Source: Armatimonadota bacterium
Lineage (GTDB): Bacteria; Armatimonadota; HRBIN16
Direction of reading: 5' to 3'
Assembly (NCBI GenBank): GCA_026003175.1
Contig: BPGT01000002.1
Coordinates: forward strand, 744,001-808,000
DNA length: 64,000 bases
The first letter of the stretch is position 1, and each line of letters starts with the position of its first letter. The notes below the pieces were generated by a model, which searched no databases, was not told the origin of the DNA, and saw only the letters and a list, made by a program, of their open reading frames with translations. Shown here piece after piece: positions 8,033 to 17,185 of the stretch. The position numbers and the translations under genes are program-made.

Positions 8033-9106
8033 ATGAGCCAACCGGTGTATAAGGTAGTCGTAGTGGGCATGGGCAAGCGCGGGATGCACCATGCCACTAC
8101 CTTTCACGCCAACCCGCGCTTCGAAGTGGTGGGCATCTGTGACATCGACACCGCCAAATTGCAATCCGCCGCCGCGCAGCTAGGCAACCCGATGACCAGC
8201 ACCGATGCCGCAGACCTGCTGGCGAAAACGAAGCCCGATGTGTTTTGCCTTACCACCATGCCCAATATCCGCTACTCGATGATAAAATTGGCGGTAGAGT
8301 CGGGCGTCAAGCTCATCGCCTACGAGAAGCCGATGGCGCTGAGCCTGCGCGAGGCACGCCAGATTATGGAACTGGTGCGGGGGGCAGGCGTCAAAACGGT
8401 AGTCAGTCACCAGCACCGCTACGGCGCACACTACCAGAAGGTAAAGCAAATTATCGCCAGCGGCGCCATCGGGCGGGTGCATACCATGTACGGGCATGCC
8501 ACCGGCTGGATGTTGCACATGATGACACACCTCATCGACTACATGCGCTGGTACAATGACAACGCCGAGGCGGAATGGGTGATGGCGCAGGCAAGCGGGC
8601 GTGGCAAACTGTCCGACAACCACCCTTCACCCGACTACATCGCCGGCGTCATCCACTTTGCCAACGGCGTGCGCGGCATCGTGGAGTGTGGCGCAGGCGC
8701 ACCCGATGTACCCGAGGTGGACTACTGGTGGCGCAAGGCGCGAATCGGCGCACAAGGTACAGAGGGCTTTGCCGAGGTGCTAACGGGCGGAGGCTGGCGC
8801 GCTGTGACCAGAGAAGGCTTGATGCAGGGACCCGGCACGATGGATTACAACCTCGACATGCCCCCCTACATCGAGGACATGGCGCGCTGGCTAGACGACG
8901 ACAGCGCGGTGCACCCCTGCAACGGCGAGGACGCCTACAAGGGCTTCGAAATCATGATGGCGATGGTGCGTTCGGTGGTAGAGCGCGGGCAAGTTGCCCT
9001 CCCCCTCCCCGACGGACCGCCGGAGATAGAGGAACTTTCCAAGGTGCTGCCGGATAAACCAGTGCTCCTTTCCATGCCGGAGAACCGCAAAGAGTATCCG
9101 GTATAG
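8033..9106 (+). CDS. Gfo/Idh/MocA-family oxidoreductase
   Basis: 357 residues. The N-terminal Rossmann fold carries VVVVGMGKRGMHH, and the conserved EKPMALSLREAR segment follows (Lys of the EKP motif, around residue 100). A C-terminal alpha/beta substrate domain follows. Members oxidise or reduce sugars and inositols with NAD(P). ATG 8033 is preferred because AGGTGAG lies just upstream; a GTG at 8024 overlaps that site. It is in an operon with the DegT aminotransferase and ends before a hairpin at 9123. Confidence 0.9.
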   Translation: MSQPVYKVVVVGMGKRGMHHATTFHANPRFEVVGICDIDTAKLQSAAAQLGNPMTSTDAADLLAKTKPDVFCLTTMPNIRYSMIKLAVESGVKLIAYEKPMALSLREARQIMELVRGAGVKTVVSHQHRYGAHYQKVKQIIASGAIGRVHTMYGHATGWMLHMMTHLIDYMRWYNDNAEAEWVMAQASGRGKLSDNHPSPDYIAGVIHFANGVRGIVECGAGAPDVPEVDYWWRKARIGAQGTEGFAEVLTGGGWRAVTREGLMQGPGTMDYNLDMPPYIEDMARWLDDDSAVHPCNGEDAYKGFEIMMAMVRSVVERGQVALPLPDGPPEIEELSKVLPDKPVLLSMPENRKEYPV

Positions 9107-9122
9107 CCAGCGACACAATGTG

Positions 9123-9148
9123 GAGGGTCACGCTCCGTCGTGACCCTC
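9123..9148 (+). terminator. Hairpin, probable terminator
   Basis: GAGGGTCACG and CGTGACCCTC form a perfect 10-bp stem around a 6-nt loop, 17 nt after the oxidoreductase stop. The following T run is weak (gcgtttc), so termination may be only partial. Confidence 0.55.
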
Positions 9149-9265
9149 GCGTTTCAAAGCACGAAGAGGTTTATCCAACACACAGTTGCTGCGGAGACAA
9201 CACGCTTGCACGAGAAGGATAAGAGTGTGGTAGCTGGTAAAATGTAAACCGAGAAGAAACCGTGG

Positions 9266-10636
9266 ATGCGCATGGAGGCTGAGGGTTATTCCGTGGAACC
9301 AACACTTGATCTGACACCACCGGCAGTAGACTCGGACAGCTTGTCACTGGATACAGCGAAGGCAACGCGATGGCTGTCCAGCGGAGGGCGAGAGCGTGCG
9401 TTTGGTGTAGTGTACACACCACGCCATCTCGTAGATTTCATGGTACACCTGGCTTATCCCCATCGCAAAGCGTGCCGAGTGCTGGAACCTGCGTGCGCTG
9501 ATGCTCCCTTCCTGGCGTCTTTTGCCCAGCATTACGGTCGTGGTCATGAACTGGTTGGAGTGGAGATAGACCCTGAACACCTCAAGCATGCGCGCTGGAA
9601 TGTGCCACAGGCGACTTTTGTAGAAGCAGACTTCCTGTTGTGGGATCCCCGTGCACAGTTCGATATCGTTCTCGGTAACCCGCCGTATGGTATCATCGGC
9701 GATGCTTCGCATTATCCGATTCACGTGCTGAAGGAGCGCAAAAAGCTTTATCGCCAGCGGTCGCGTACGTGGTATGGTAAATTCAACATCTACGCGGCTT
9801 TCATCGAACACGCCGTAGAATTGCTGGCTCCTGATGGCAGACTGGTCTTCGTTGTGCCTGCCAGCTGGCTGGTATTGGATGATTTTCAACGGTTGCGCTC
9901 CTTTCTGGCAGAGAGTGGCAAGTTGCATGTGTATTACTTAGGTAAGGTATTCCCGAAACGTAACGTGAGTGTTGTGGTGCTGGTAGTTGAGAAGGGTGGT
10001 CAGGGGTTACTACTGTATGACGGTACAGAAGAACTGAAGGTATTCAAGCCAGAGTATTCCGGTGAGATGATTCGATTTGAGACGGCTGAGTGGCTACGAT
10101 TTGAGCGAAGAGGTATACCGCTCGAGGAACTCTTCGAAATCCACTTTGCGGCCCGTAGCCCCGAGGTGCGTAAGCATCCTGCCGTGGTTTCCGAATCGCG
10201 CCCCGGGTATGTGCCTGTGCTGACAGGGAGGAATCTACATGCTGGCAGGATAGACTATGAGTCTGGCTACTCCGGGCTATGGATGCCTCGCGAACGAGCA
10301 GCCGAATTACGTTCGTTTTATGGCTTTCCCCACCTGGTAGTGGCACACACGAAGGGTGCGAGGGTCGTTTGCGCGTATGATGAGCGTTGTTACCCATGGC
10401 GTGAGGAGTTTCATCTCGTGCCGAAGGTGGGCAGCCCAGACCCAGTTGCCATTATGGAGTACTTGAACAGCGACCTGGTTCAGCACTATGTGAAACAACT
10501 CTACAGAGATTTCGTGCCTCATCTGACTGCAACCATGCTCAAAAGGGTACCTGTTGATCGCGCTGTAGCACGTTTTGCCACCGACAACATGCAGCTTCTA
10601 CTTCTCGATGAGGAGGCTATTCATGTCAACAGCTGA
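9266..10636 (+). CDS. TaqI-like adenine-specific DNA methyltransferase
   Basis: 456 residues. SAM motif I is VLEPACADAPF (72-82), the catalytic motif IV is NPPYG (138-142), and the C-terminal TaqI-type specificity domain includes FAARSPEVRKHPAV, PVLTGRN and YRDFVPHLTATML. From memory these segments match M.TaqI of Thermus aquaticus almost word for word, so N6-adenine methylation of TCGA is expected. The last 14 nt overlap the endonuclease gene. An alternative start is ATG 9272. Transfer from a thermophile such as Thermus, or shared ancestry, is inferred. Confidence 0.93.
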   Translation: MRMEAEGYSVEPTLDLTPPAVDSDSLSLDTAKATRWLSSGGRERAFGVVYTPRHLVDFMVHLAYPHRKACRVLEPACADAPFLASFAQHYGRGHELVGVEIDPEHLKHARWNVPQATFVEADFLLWDPRAQFDIVLGNPPYGIIGDASHYPIHVLKERKKLYRQRSRTWYGKFNIYAAFIEHAVELLAPDGRLVFVVPASWLVLDDFQRLRSFLAESGKLHVYYLGKVFPKRNVSVVVLVVEKGGQGLLLYDGTEELKVFKPEYSGEMIRFETAEWLRFERRGIPLEELFEIHFAARSPEVRKHPAVVSESRPGYVPVLTGRNLHAGRIDYESGYSGLWMPRERAAELRSFYGFPHLVVAHTKGARVVCAYDERCYPWREEFHLVPKVGSPDPVAIMEYLNSDLVQHYVKQLYRDFVPHLTATMLKRVPVDRAVARFATDNMQLLLLDEEAIHVNS

Positions 10637-11471
10637 GACACTATTAAAAGGGTTCGAAGGATTTTTAGGAACGATTCCACTCGACAAGTACCGACAGGAA
10701 CTTCTCTCCGTCAAAACAGTGGAGCAGGACCTGCCAAAAGATTTGAACCCTTTGCCTGACATTTATAAGCAGTACTGGACGGATTCATCTAGACAGTTTC
10801 CTGATTACGAATCGTTCTTCGAGCAATGGTGGAAAGACCATCTTGCACCCATTGATGAATTCGTTAAGCATTATTTCTGGGGATGTTCTTACGAATTTGT
10901 GCGTCTCGGCTTCAAAGCGAGACTATACCGCACATTAATCTCGGTGCTTACACAATTTCACTTCAGCTATGCCTGGCGTGCCTTTTGCACTTTGCCGATC
11001 GAAACGTCTGCTGAAATGGATATGCATGGCATTGACGCTCTGGTGCGGTTTCGGGACATAGGTGTGGCATTGCAAATGAAAAAGGAAACTTACCGACCAG
11101 AAGCGCGTAAATCAGGACGCTTTGTGCAGAAGCAATTGCATGCTAAAATACTGATTGAACTGCCATATACTATTGTATCGTCAAAAGAGTGGGAGCAACG
11201 CAAAAATAGGGCTAGGGATAAACGCAAAAAAGAAGAATATGCTCTTTTCCACTGGTTATCTACTGAACTGCAAAGGTGGCTACCCAACGGCTTCGTCGTT
11301 TTCCAAGACAAATATCCAAGGCTTGTGGAGCAATTCATTGAAGACTTCTTATCGGGCGATTATGCCAGCCAAGACCATATCGGTTGGGACGAACTACTGA
11401 AGAAGATACACACCCTGTCAGGCGATCATCTCCCTGTAGATGATGGTTCACTCCATGGCAGCGCTCAGTAA
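10623..11471 (+). CDS. TaqI-like type II restriction endonuclease
   Basis: 282 residues. The N-terminus contains KTVEQDLPKDLNPLPDIY, a hallmark of the TaqI endonuclease family, which cuts TCGA. A PD-(D/E)xK-like core follows, with Asp in GIDAL (about 138) and Lys in QMKK (about 153). The start ATG 10623 is chosen because GAGGAGG lies 7 nt upstream; it overlaps the methylase gene. Base composition is visibly more AT-rich than its neighbours, a sign of acquisition. Together with the methylase it forms a complete type II system. Confidence 0.9.
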   Translation: MSTAETLLKGFEGFLGTIPLDKYRQELLSVKTVEQDLPKDLNPLPDIYKQYWTDSSRQFPDYESFFEQWWKDHLAPIDEFVKHYFWGCSYEFVRLGFKARLYRTLISVLTQFHFSYAWRAFCTLPIETSAEMDMHGIDALVRFRDIGVALQMKKETYRPEARKSGRFVQKQLHAKILIELPYTIVSSKEWEQRKNRARDKRKKEEYALFHWLSTELQRWLPNGFVVFQDKYPRLVEQFIEDFLSGDYASQDHIGWDELLKKIHTLSGDHLPVDDGSLHGSAQ

Positions 11472-11516
11472 TAGAGAACTGAATCTGTCGGCAGTTCAGG
11501 ATTGTGAGGACTTCAG

Positions 11517-12340
11517 ATGTTCGCGTACATTCTCCTGCACTTCATGATGACGTGTTCTGTGACCGGTCTCTGTCAGGGGGATAACGGTTCTTCTTTGAAC
11601 CCCGCCGAAGATGCCCGCCTGCGCCAGACGATATCCGTTGCTTACGCGCCGACACCGCTCGGCGAATTGTTGCAAAAGTTGTCACGACAGGCAGGCGTAA
11701 CCCTGCGGGCGGAGCGTACTGTCGCCGAACACCGGGCTATTCTGGTAGCGAATGGCAGAAATAGCGTCGCTGGAGGGTTGGCAGCTGGAGATGCTCGATA
11801 GGAAGCTGGAACTTACGACTCCAGTCAGTGGACTGCAGCGCACTGGCGAAGGCATATGTGCCAGCCTGATTCGTGAACGCCCTTTGAGGTTTGTCCTGCT
11901 TGCGCTTGGCGCGCTGCCAGCCCCCCAGAGAGATGCTCTGCTTCGAGAGACACCAATGCCTGTAGCTGCTATGCCTCGCCGCGCTCAACAGTTTATGATA
12001 TGGGCTGTTTACACCCTGGACGCGCAAAATGCTCTGGAAGCAGGAACATCGCCCACTACCGAACATGGAAGGAGGTATCGCTGGAACAGATATCGCGTTG
12101 TCGGTACAAGTGGAGGAACGCTTCGCTACGGAAGTAGACAATGCCCGCGTACCACCCGATGTGTCGAGTGCGCTATTCAGGAGCGAAACGACGGTCCATG
12201 AATGGGTATCGCAATTGCCTGAAGAAGAACGTAAGAAATATCTGCGCCGCCAGCACTCTTTCAGCGCCTCGTTCTCTCTGGTGAGTAGACAGGGTAGAAG
12301 GTACGTTGGTTCTGTGAGCTGGAACCGATGGATGGATTAG
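11517..12340 (+). pseudogene. Decayed gene with STN-like N-terminus
   Basis: Protein-like sequence passes through three reading frames in turn. 11517 to about 11745 has a signal peptide and a short STN-like segment (LGELLQKLSRQAGVTLRAE). About 11750-12050 continues as AEIASLEGWQLEMLDRKLEL. About 12030-12340 runs as SVQVEERFATEVDNARVPPDVSSALF. Each switch is a net +1 shift, so at least two frameshifts break one ancestral secreted protein of about 270 residues. STN segments occur in secretins and in peptidoglycan or TonB-related proteins. The function is unknown. Confidence 0.6.
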
Positions 12341-12341
12341 C

Positions 12342-12370
12342 TTGCCTCGCTTCCCGAAAGTTGCTATAAT
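12342..12370 (+). promoter_or_regulatory. Promoter of the DUF3866 gene
   Basis: TTGCCT (12342-12347), 17 nt, consensus TATAAT (12365-12370). The predicted start near 12377 gives a leader of about 34 nt, which rules out translation from any codon upstream of 12411. Confidence 0.75.
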
Positions 12371-12410
12371 GGGGCGCGTCCCAAAGTGGGAGCGAGGGAG
12401 CGAGGAGCAC

Positions 12411-13515
12411 ATGATTTCCAAAGCGATTGGCACGGTCACCGAGATACGTCAAACACGCGCCGGGGTACAGGAACTGGTCGTACAAAGCGGCGAAGAAATC
12501 CGCCTGGCGTTGAATCATATCAACCTGACCGGCGTTGCTGATGTCGGCGATGCGGTGGTGTTGAATACCACCGCTACTGAACTGGACCTCGGTTCTGGCG
12601 GATACGACTTTGTGATTCACAACCTGACCCGCCCGCTGGAACCCACCCCGATGGACGGGCACATCGTTCGTCTGCGCTATACTCCCATGCAACACACCGT
12701 GCTGGCAGTGGAAGAACCGGCGTCCCCCCATCACGAGGTGATGCAGAATGCGGCTTCTCTGGATGGGATGCCAGTGGTTTGCTGTGGACTACACAGTCAG
12801 ATTGCTCCGGTCGCCGCTGCCCTGCACCACTACACAGGGGGAAGATGTCGCGTGGTGTACGTGATGACGGACTCGGCGTCTCTGGCGCTGGGGGTCAGTC
12901 ATCTGGTTCCCGCGCTTGGCGAGGCGGGGCTGTTGCACGGCGTGATCACCGTTGGGCAGGCGTACGGCGGGGACCTGGAGGCGGTGAACGTATACAGCGG
13001 ATTGCTCGCTGCGCGGCACGTCATGGGAGCAGATGTGGCTATTGTGTCGCAGGGCGTGGGGCAATACCGGCACGGCGACCACTTTCGGCTTTTCGGGTAT
13101 TGACCAGGGTATTGCTCTGAACGCTGCTGCGTCGCTGGAAGGGATACCCGTCGCCTGCCTGCGCATCAGTTTTGCCGACCCACGCCCGCGTCACTATCGC
13201 GTCAGTCATCATACGCTGACCGTGCTGAGTAAAGTAGCGATGACACGCTGTCACGTGCCGGTGCCGGAGCTCGCCCCCCCTCGCCTCTGGGAGGTATTGG
13301 GGCAGTTGGAAGAGCGCGGCATCGCCGCGAAGCACCTGATACGGGTGCTGGACGGCTCGGCAGCGCTGGAAGTGTTGCGAAAGTACCGTATCCACGTCAC
13401 CACTATGGGGCGTACCGTGCTGGAAGACCGCGAGTACTTCCTGGCGGCTGCTGCCGCCGGCGCACACGCTGCAGAACTGGCGACACTGCCCGAAACGGTC
13501 AAGCAGGTGGGATGA
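12411..13515 (+). CDS. DUF3866 family protein, split by a one-base frameshift
   Basis: Translation from ATG 12411 (CGAGGAG upstream) runs as MISKAIGTVTEI to a stop at 13103. The family's conserved C-terminal half (GFSGIDQGIALNAAASL, LRISFADPRPRHYRVSHHTLT) continues in the next frame to 13515. Joining the frames at the G run 13058-13061 with one G fewer restores GVGNTGTATTFGFSG and a protein of about 367 residues. DUF3866 has no established function. Either the gene is broken or a base was miscalled; it is reported as one gene. The NUDIX gene overlaps its end by 4 nt. Confidence 0.75.
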
Positions 13516-14057
13516 AAAAGGTGCAGGAAAGGGTTATCTATTCGGAAAGAGTGTTTGAGGGACGGGTGGTCAACCTGCGAGTGGACACCGTTCGCCTGCC
13601 TAACGGCAGGACTTCGCAGCGCGAGGTTGTGGAACATCGTGGCGCAGTGGCTATCGTGCCCTTGTTGGACGATGAGACGGTGCTGATGATTCGGCAGTTC
13701 AGGTTGGCAGTCAACGAAGAGTTGCTGGAGGTGCCTGCGGGCACGCTGGAACCCGATGAGCCGCCAGAGGCATGCGCCGCCCGCGAACTGGAAGAAGAGA
13801 CAGGCTATCGTGCGAGCACGCTACGCAAGCTGTTCAGTCAGTACCTCGCTCCGGGCTACTCGCAAGAGATACTGCATGTGTTTCTAGCGCAGGGTTTGGA
13901 GAAAACCGTCCAACGCATGGAGGAGGACGAAAACCTGGAGGTCGTGCCTGTGCCTCTTCGTCGCGCGGTAGATATGGTGTTGTCAGGCGAGATCCGGGAC
14001 GCCAAGACCATCGCTGCCCTGCTGGTCACGCACTACATACTCCTCAATCGGCGGTAG
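13512..14057 (+). CDS. NUDIX hydrolase, ADP-ribose pyrophosphatase-like
   Basis: 181 residues, the size of ADP-ribose pyrophosphatases. The Nudix box starts at GTLEPDEPPEACAARELEEE (about 77-96), with the REXXEE glutamates that bind Mg. The beta-strand RGAVAIVPLLDDETVLMIRQFR before it and LAPGYSQEILHVFLA after it are typical of the ADPRase subgroup. The enzyme splits ADP-ribose to AMP and ribose-5-phosphate. The start overlaps the DUF3866 stop (ATGA). Its 3' end overlaps the convergent glycosyltransferase gene by 25 nt. Confidence 0.9.
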   Translation: MKKVQERVIYSERVFEGRVVNLRVDTVRLPNGRTSQREVVEHRGAVAIVPLLDDETVLMIRQFRLAVNEELLEVPAGTLEPDEPPEACAARELEEETGYRASTLRKLFSQYLAPGYSQEILHVFLAQGLEKTVQRMEEDENLEVVPVPLRRAVDMVLSGEIRDAKTIAALLVTHYILLNRR

Positions 14058-15106
14058 ACATCCAACAGGCGATGGACGGTGTGCTCCCACGTGAAGTGTT
14101 GCAGCACATGCTGTCTACCCCGTTTCCCCATCTCGTGCCACAATGGACGCAAGGAGAGTGCATACTGCAGAGCGTCCGCAAGGGCTGTCGCCTCGTCAGG
14201 AGTAACCAGCCAGCCTGTTTCACCGGGTAACACCACCTCTGCCAGTCCGCCTACATTGGAAGCGATAACCGGCTTCTCCGCCGCCATTGCCTCCAGTGCG
14301 AACAAGCCCAGCCCCTCCCGACGCGAAGGCACTACCGCTACGTCACATGCTGACCATGCGCTATCCAGTGTGGGAAGGTAGCCTGTGAACCGCACCCGCT
14401 CTCCAATCCCCAGCTCTGACGCAAGCCGAAGCAGCGCGTCCCGTTGCGGACCCTCACCCACAACCAGCGCGAACCACCCTGGAGCGAGCGCCAGTGCCTT
14501 CAGCAGCACATCTACCCCCTTGTCTCCCATCAACCGTGCCACGCACAGCGCGACCGGAACATCATCGGGCAGATCCCACTGTTGACGAGCAGACAGTCTG
14601 TCCTCTGCATAGGGGCGTATCGCGTCTACATCTACTCCGCCGGGCACTACTTCACACTTCGCCTCCGAATGCGGAAAATTGCGCAGCCATGCCTGCTGCA
14701 CCGCCCGCGAAACCGCCAGAATCCGCCCTGCCGAACGAGCAGCACGGTTCAGAAGCCAGCGCACCGGGGGAACCAGATGCTCCGGAGGAAGATTGTGCAA
14801 GGTGAAAACCCAGCGTTGAGGAGGCGCCAACGCAAGCACTCCCGCTGCTCGCAATCCGTGCGCGTGAAAGAGGTCGTATTCCTTCTGCCAGCCCTTTGCC
14901 TGCAGGGCGCAGCGAAGGTCAGCCACAACCTGCGGACGGTCAGAAATTTCCCAGCGCAGAGTACGCTGCAAAGGCAGGGAAGAATGCATTGCCGAAGGGC
15001 AGGCAGTCGCACATTCTACCCCTTCGCGCTCAAGACGGGGTATCACGTTCTGCAGAAAGCGCAGCACCCCACCCGCCGCAGGGCGCGCCAGATGCAACAC
15101 GCGCAT
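14033..15106 (-). CDS. Glycosyltransferase family 4 protein
   Basis: 357 residues with a GT-B fold. The N-terminal part has the glycine-rich acceptor loop ARPAAGGVLRFLQ; the C-terminal GT1 domain has VVGEGPQRDAL and the nucleotide-sugar motif SRREGLGLFALEAMAAEKPV followed by SNVGGLAEVV. It transfers a sugar from a nucleotide-sugar to an unknown acceptor, probably for envelope glycans. It is the third gene of the cdaA-ybbR operon, 6 nt after the ybbR stop. Confidence 0.88.
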   Translation of the reverse strand: MRVLHLARPAAGGVLRFLQNVIPRLEREGVECATACPSAMHSSLPLQRTLRWEISDRPQVVADLRCALQAKGWQKEYDLFHAHGLRAAGVLALAPPQRWVFTLHNLPPEHLVPPVRWLLNRAARSAGRILAVSRAVQQAWLRNFPHSEAKCEVVPGGVDVDAIRPYAEDRLSARQQWDLPDDVPVALCVARLMGDKGVDVLLKALALAPGWFALVVGEGPQRDALLRLASELGIGERVRFTGYLPTLDSAWSACDVAVVPSRREGLGLFALEAMAAEKPVIASNVGGLAEVVLPGETGWLVTPDEATALADALQYALSLRPLWHEMGKRGRQHVLQHFTWEHTVHRLLDVYRRLRSM

Positions 15107-15112
15107 AGCCGT

Positions 15113-16063
15113 CTACGGCGCCGGACGCTCCGGCAGTCGGCGCACGCGCACCGAGACGCGCACGCTGGGTGTCGTTAACTGCACACCGTCCACAGTGCGT
15201 AACGGCACGTTCCTGATAACATCGGATGTCAGGTGGTCGATGTCTATCGGCTCGGTTTCCACGCTGTGCACTCGTGCCAGCAACTCCGGCTTACCCGAGA
15301 TGACCACCGTACGCGGCTCGATAGTAATCTCCTCGATGGCAACGCTGGGGTCGGGTGTACCTTTCCATACTGGCGTCACCAGCACCGTTTTGGTAAGGCT
15401 CACCGGCGCCAGCTTCAGTACCACCCGTACATACGAAGGGCGGATGGTTACCCCACCACTGATAGGGCGGTTGTCCGCGTCTAGGGCAACCACAGGCAGA
15501 TCATCGTCTACTTCATCGCCTACCTTTTGGGGTACAGCATTGACAATCAGCCTCCTTACCTGACTAACTTTATCGCGCGGACCGGACACCGTTGCTGTTT
15601 CAGGGAAAAGGATAGGCGAGAGGTAAACATATCCCTCAGGCGGCGAATTAACGAAAAGACATTCTATCTTGAACTCTTTACTGATACGCCTTGTCAGGGT
15701 TACCTGCACAGTTGGTGGAAGGACTTCCACTTGCACATCCTGCAGCATATCCTTGCTCAGGTTCAACCGCACCGGTAGCCTCTGTTTCCCTTCAGGCAAA
15801 CCAGACACGTCCACCATGGCGCGGATTCCGCGTGGGGCTATCTGCTCCACACTACTGCGCACGCCGGTAAGTACCACCGTCACCTGCGAAGGGCTCACCA
15901 CCGGCGGCTCGTAGCCATTTTGCACATGCTGCACTTCTACGTCCACCGTAAACCGCTGGGTAACGGTGGGGTTCTTCTCAGCGTTGACGTACAGCCAGAT
16001 CAGTATCGCACTGCTCAGCGCCATCAGTTTCTCGGGGATGTTTTCGCGAAGCACACGCCACAT
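15113..16063 (-). CDS. cdaR: YbbR-domain protein, CdaA regulator-like
   Basis: 316 residues with one N-terminal membrane helix (about 11-28) followed by extracellular YbbR-type beta domains, recognisable from repeated patterns such as FTVDVEVQHVQNGYEPPVVSPSQVTVVLTG-like strands and VSGLPEGKQRLPVRL. In Firmicutes this protein (CdaR/YbbR) binds and modulates the diadenylate cyclase CdaA. It lies 6 nt downstream of cdaA here, the canonical arrangement, so the same role is inferred. Confidence 0.85.
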   Translation of the reverse strand: MWRVLRENIPEKLMALSSAILIWLYVNAEKNPTVTQRFTVDVEVQHVQNGYEPPVVSPSQVTVVLTGVRSSVEQIAPRGIRAMVDVSGLPEGKQRLPVRLNLSKDMLQDVQVEVLPPTVQVTLTRRISKEFKIECLFVNSPPEGYVYLSPILFPETATVSGPRDKVSQVRRLIVNAVPQKVGDEVDDDLPVVALDADNRPISGGVTIRPSYVRVVLKLAPVSLTKTVLVTPVWKGTPDPSVAIEEITIEPRTVVISGKPELLARVHSVETEPIDIDHLTSDVIRNVPLRTVDGVQLTTPSVRVSVRVRRLPERPAP

Positions 16064-16069
16064 CGCTGC

Positions 16070-16987
16070 TCATCTCCTCTCCGCTTGCGCCGATTGCTGC
16101 CGACCCTCTTGGCGGCGCCCGAACCCCCACGCCGGACGCCAGCGCATGGTCTGGCGCAGGCTCTCGAGAGCTTGTTTCGGCGGCTGTGTGGTGAGCAGAT
16201 TCATCAAACGCTCGCGCAAGGTATCCTCACGAAAACCTCGCTGCAACCGTCCTGAGAAGGCAACAGAGATGATACCGGTTTCTTCAGAGACTACCAGTGC
16301 CACAGCCCCCCGTTCCGAAGCACCTATCGCCGCCTTGTGACGCATGTGCACGTTCTGGTCTACCATCGGGTTCTCGGTTAGCGGCAGTGTGCAACCGGCG
16401 GCGATAATGCGGTCGCCCCAGATGACCACAGCACCGTCGTGCAGCGGGTTGCCCGGATAAAACAGTGAGGTAAGCAGGCGGGCGTTGACCTTTGCGTCGA
16501 TGGACACGCCCGGCGAGACGTAATAGTCTAGCGAAGGGTATGGCTCAAACACGATGAGTGCACCTATTTTTTGACGCGACATCTCGGCAGCAGCACGCAC
16601 CACTTCGTTCACCACTGTCGTCAGGCTCTCGCGCCCGATGGGGGTGATGCTCTGTCCCCAGAAGCCGAGACGCCCCATCTCTTCTAACACATGGCGCAGC
16701 TCCGGATAAAACAGGATGACCAGCGCTACCGGACCCAGGGGAAGCACCTGCCGCATCAACCAGTTCAAGGTGGTCAAGCCCAGCTTGCCGCTAATGTACA
16801 TCAACAGGAAGAAGAGGGACAGCCCTGACATGATTTGCCACGCACGGGTGCCCTTTGCCAGAAGAATGAGCCGATATAGCAAATAAGCCACCGCGAGAAC
16901 GTCCACCAGCATCACCAGCGTGGATGCTACGTCTAGTTCCCTTAGTGTTACCAGTAGCGGCTTGAATACCGTTTCAACGACGGACAA
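16070..16987 (-). CDS. cdaA: Diadenylate cyclase (c-di-AMP synthase)
   Basis: 305 residues from the chosen TTG start. Three membrane helices (about residues 20-95) precede a DAC domain with the catalytic DGA (174-176, in PLHDGAVVIW) and MRHKAAIG (205-212, the RHR-equivalent motif). It condenses two ATP into c-di-AMP, which controls osmolyte and cell-wall homeostasis. The frame is open up to a GTG at 17083, but a good promoter (17030-17058) lies inside that extension, so TTG 16987 with GGTGG upstream is preferred. It is the first gene of cdaA-cdaR-glycosyltransferase. Confidence 0.92.
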   Translation of the reverse strand: MSVVETVFKPLLVTLRELDVASTLVMLVDVLAVAYLLYRLILLAKGTRAWQIMSGLSLFFLLMYISGKLGLTTLNWLMRQVLPLGPVALVILFYPELRHVLEEMGRLGFWGQSITPIGRESLTTVVNEVVRAAAEMSRQKIGALIVFEPYPSLDYYVSPGVSIDAKVNARLLTSLFYPGNPLHDGAVVIWGDRIIAAGCTLPLTENPMVDQNVHMRHKAAIGASERGAVALVVSEETGIISVAFSGRLQRGFREDTLRERLMNLLTTQPPKQALESLRQTMRWRPAWGFGRRQEGRQQSAQAERR

Positions 16988-17029
16988 CGCACCACCCTGC
17001 TTATCGAGAAGTCTGAAGGGGACGTTTTC

Positions 17030-17058
17030 AGTATAGCACAACGCTTTTCGCTCCGCAA
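17030..17058 (-). promoter_or_regulatory. Promoter of the cdaA operon
   Basis: On the minus strand, TTGCGG (17053-17058), 17 nt, TATACT (17030-17035). Its position within the open frame upstream of cdaA decides the start codon. Confidence 0.6.
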
Positions 17059-17185
17059 GCGGTCGCCCCTCTATGTCTGACACCAGTTACAGGCGGAAGG
17101 TTCCATGCGTTTGCCCCCTTACGGAGTGTAAAATGTCTCAACTATGCGGTGGGTGCGCAGTACTGATTGCAATCCTATCTATCCA

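Noticed and set aside
6764-8164. Long open frame on the minus strand opposite the DegT aminotransferase (466 residues)
   Set aside because: It is antisense to a clear gene, has no ribosome site and has His/Val-rich composition typical of shadow frames in GC-rich DNA.
12342-12410. Upstream extension of the DUF3866 gene
   Set aside because: Its first codon is the -35 box and it contains the -10 box of the gene's own promoter.
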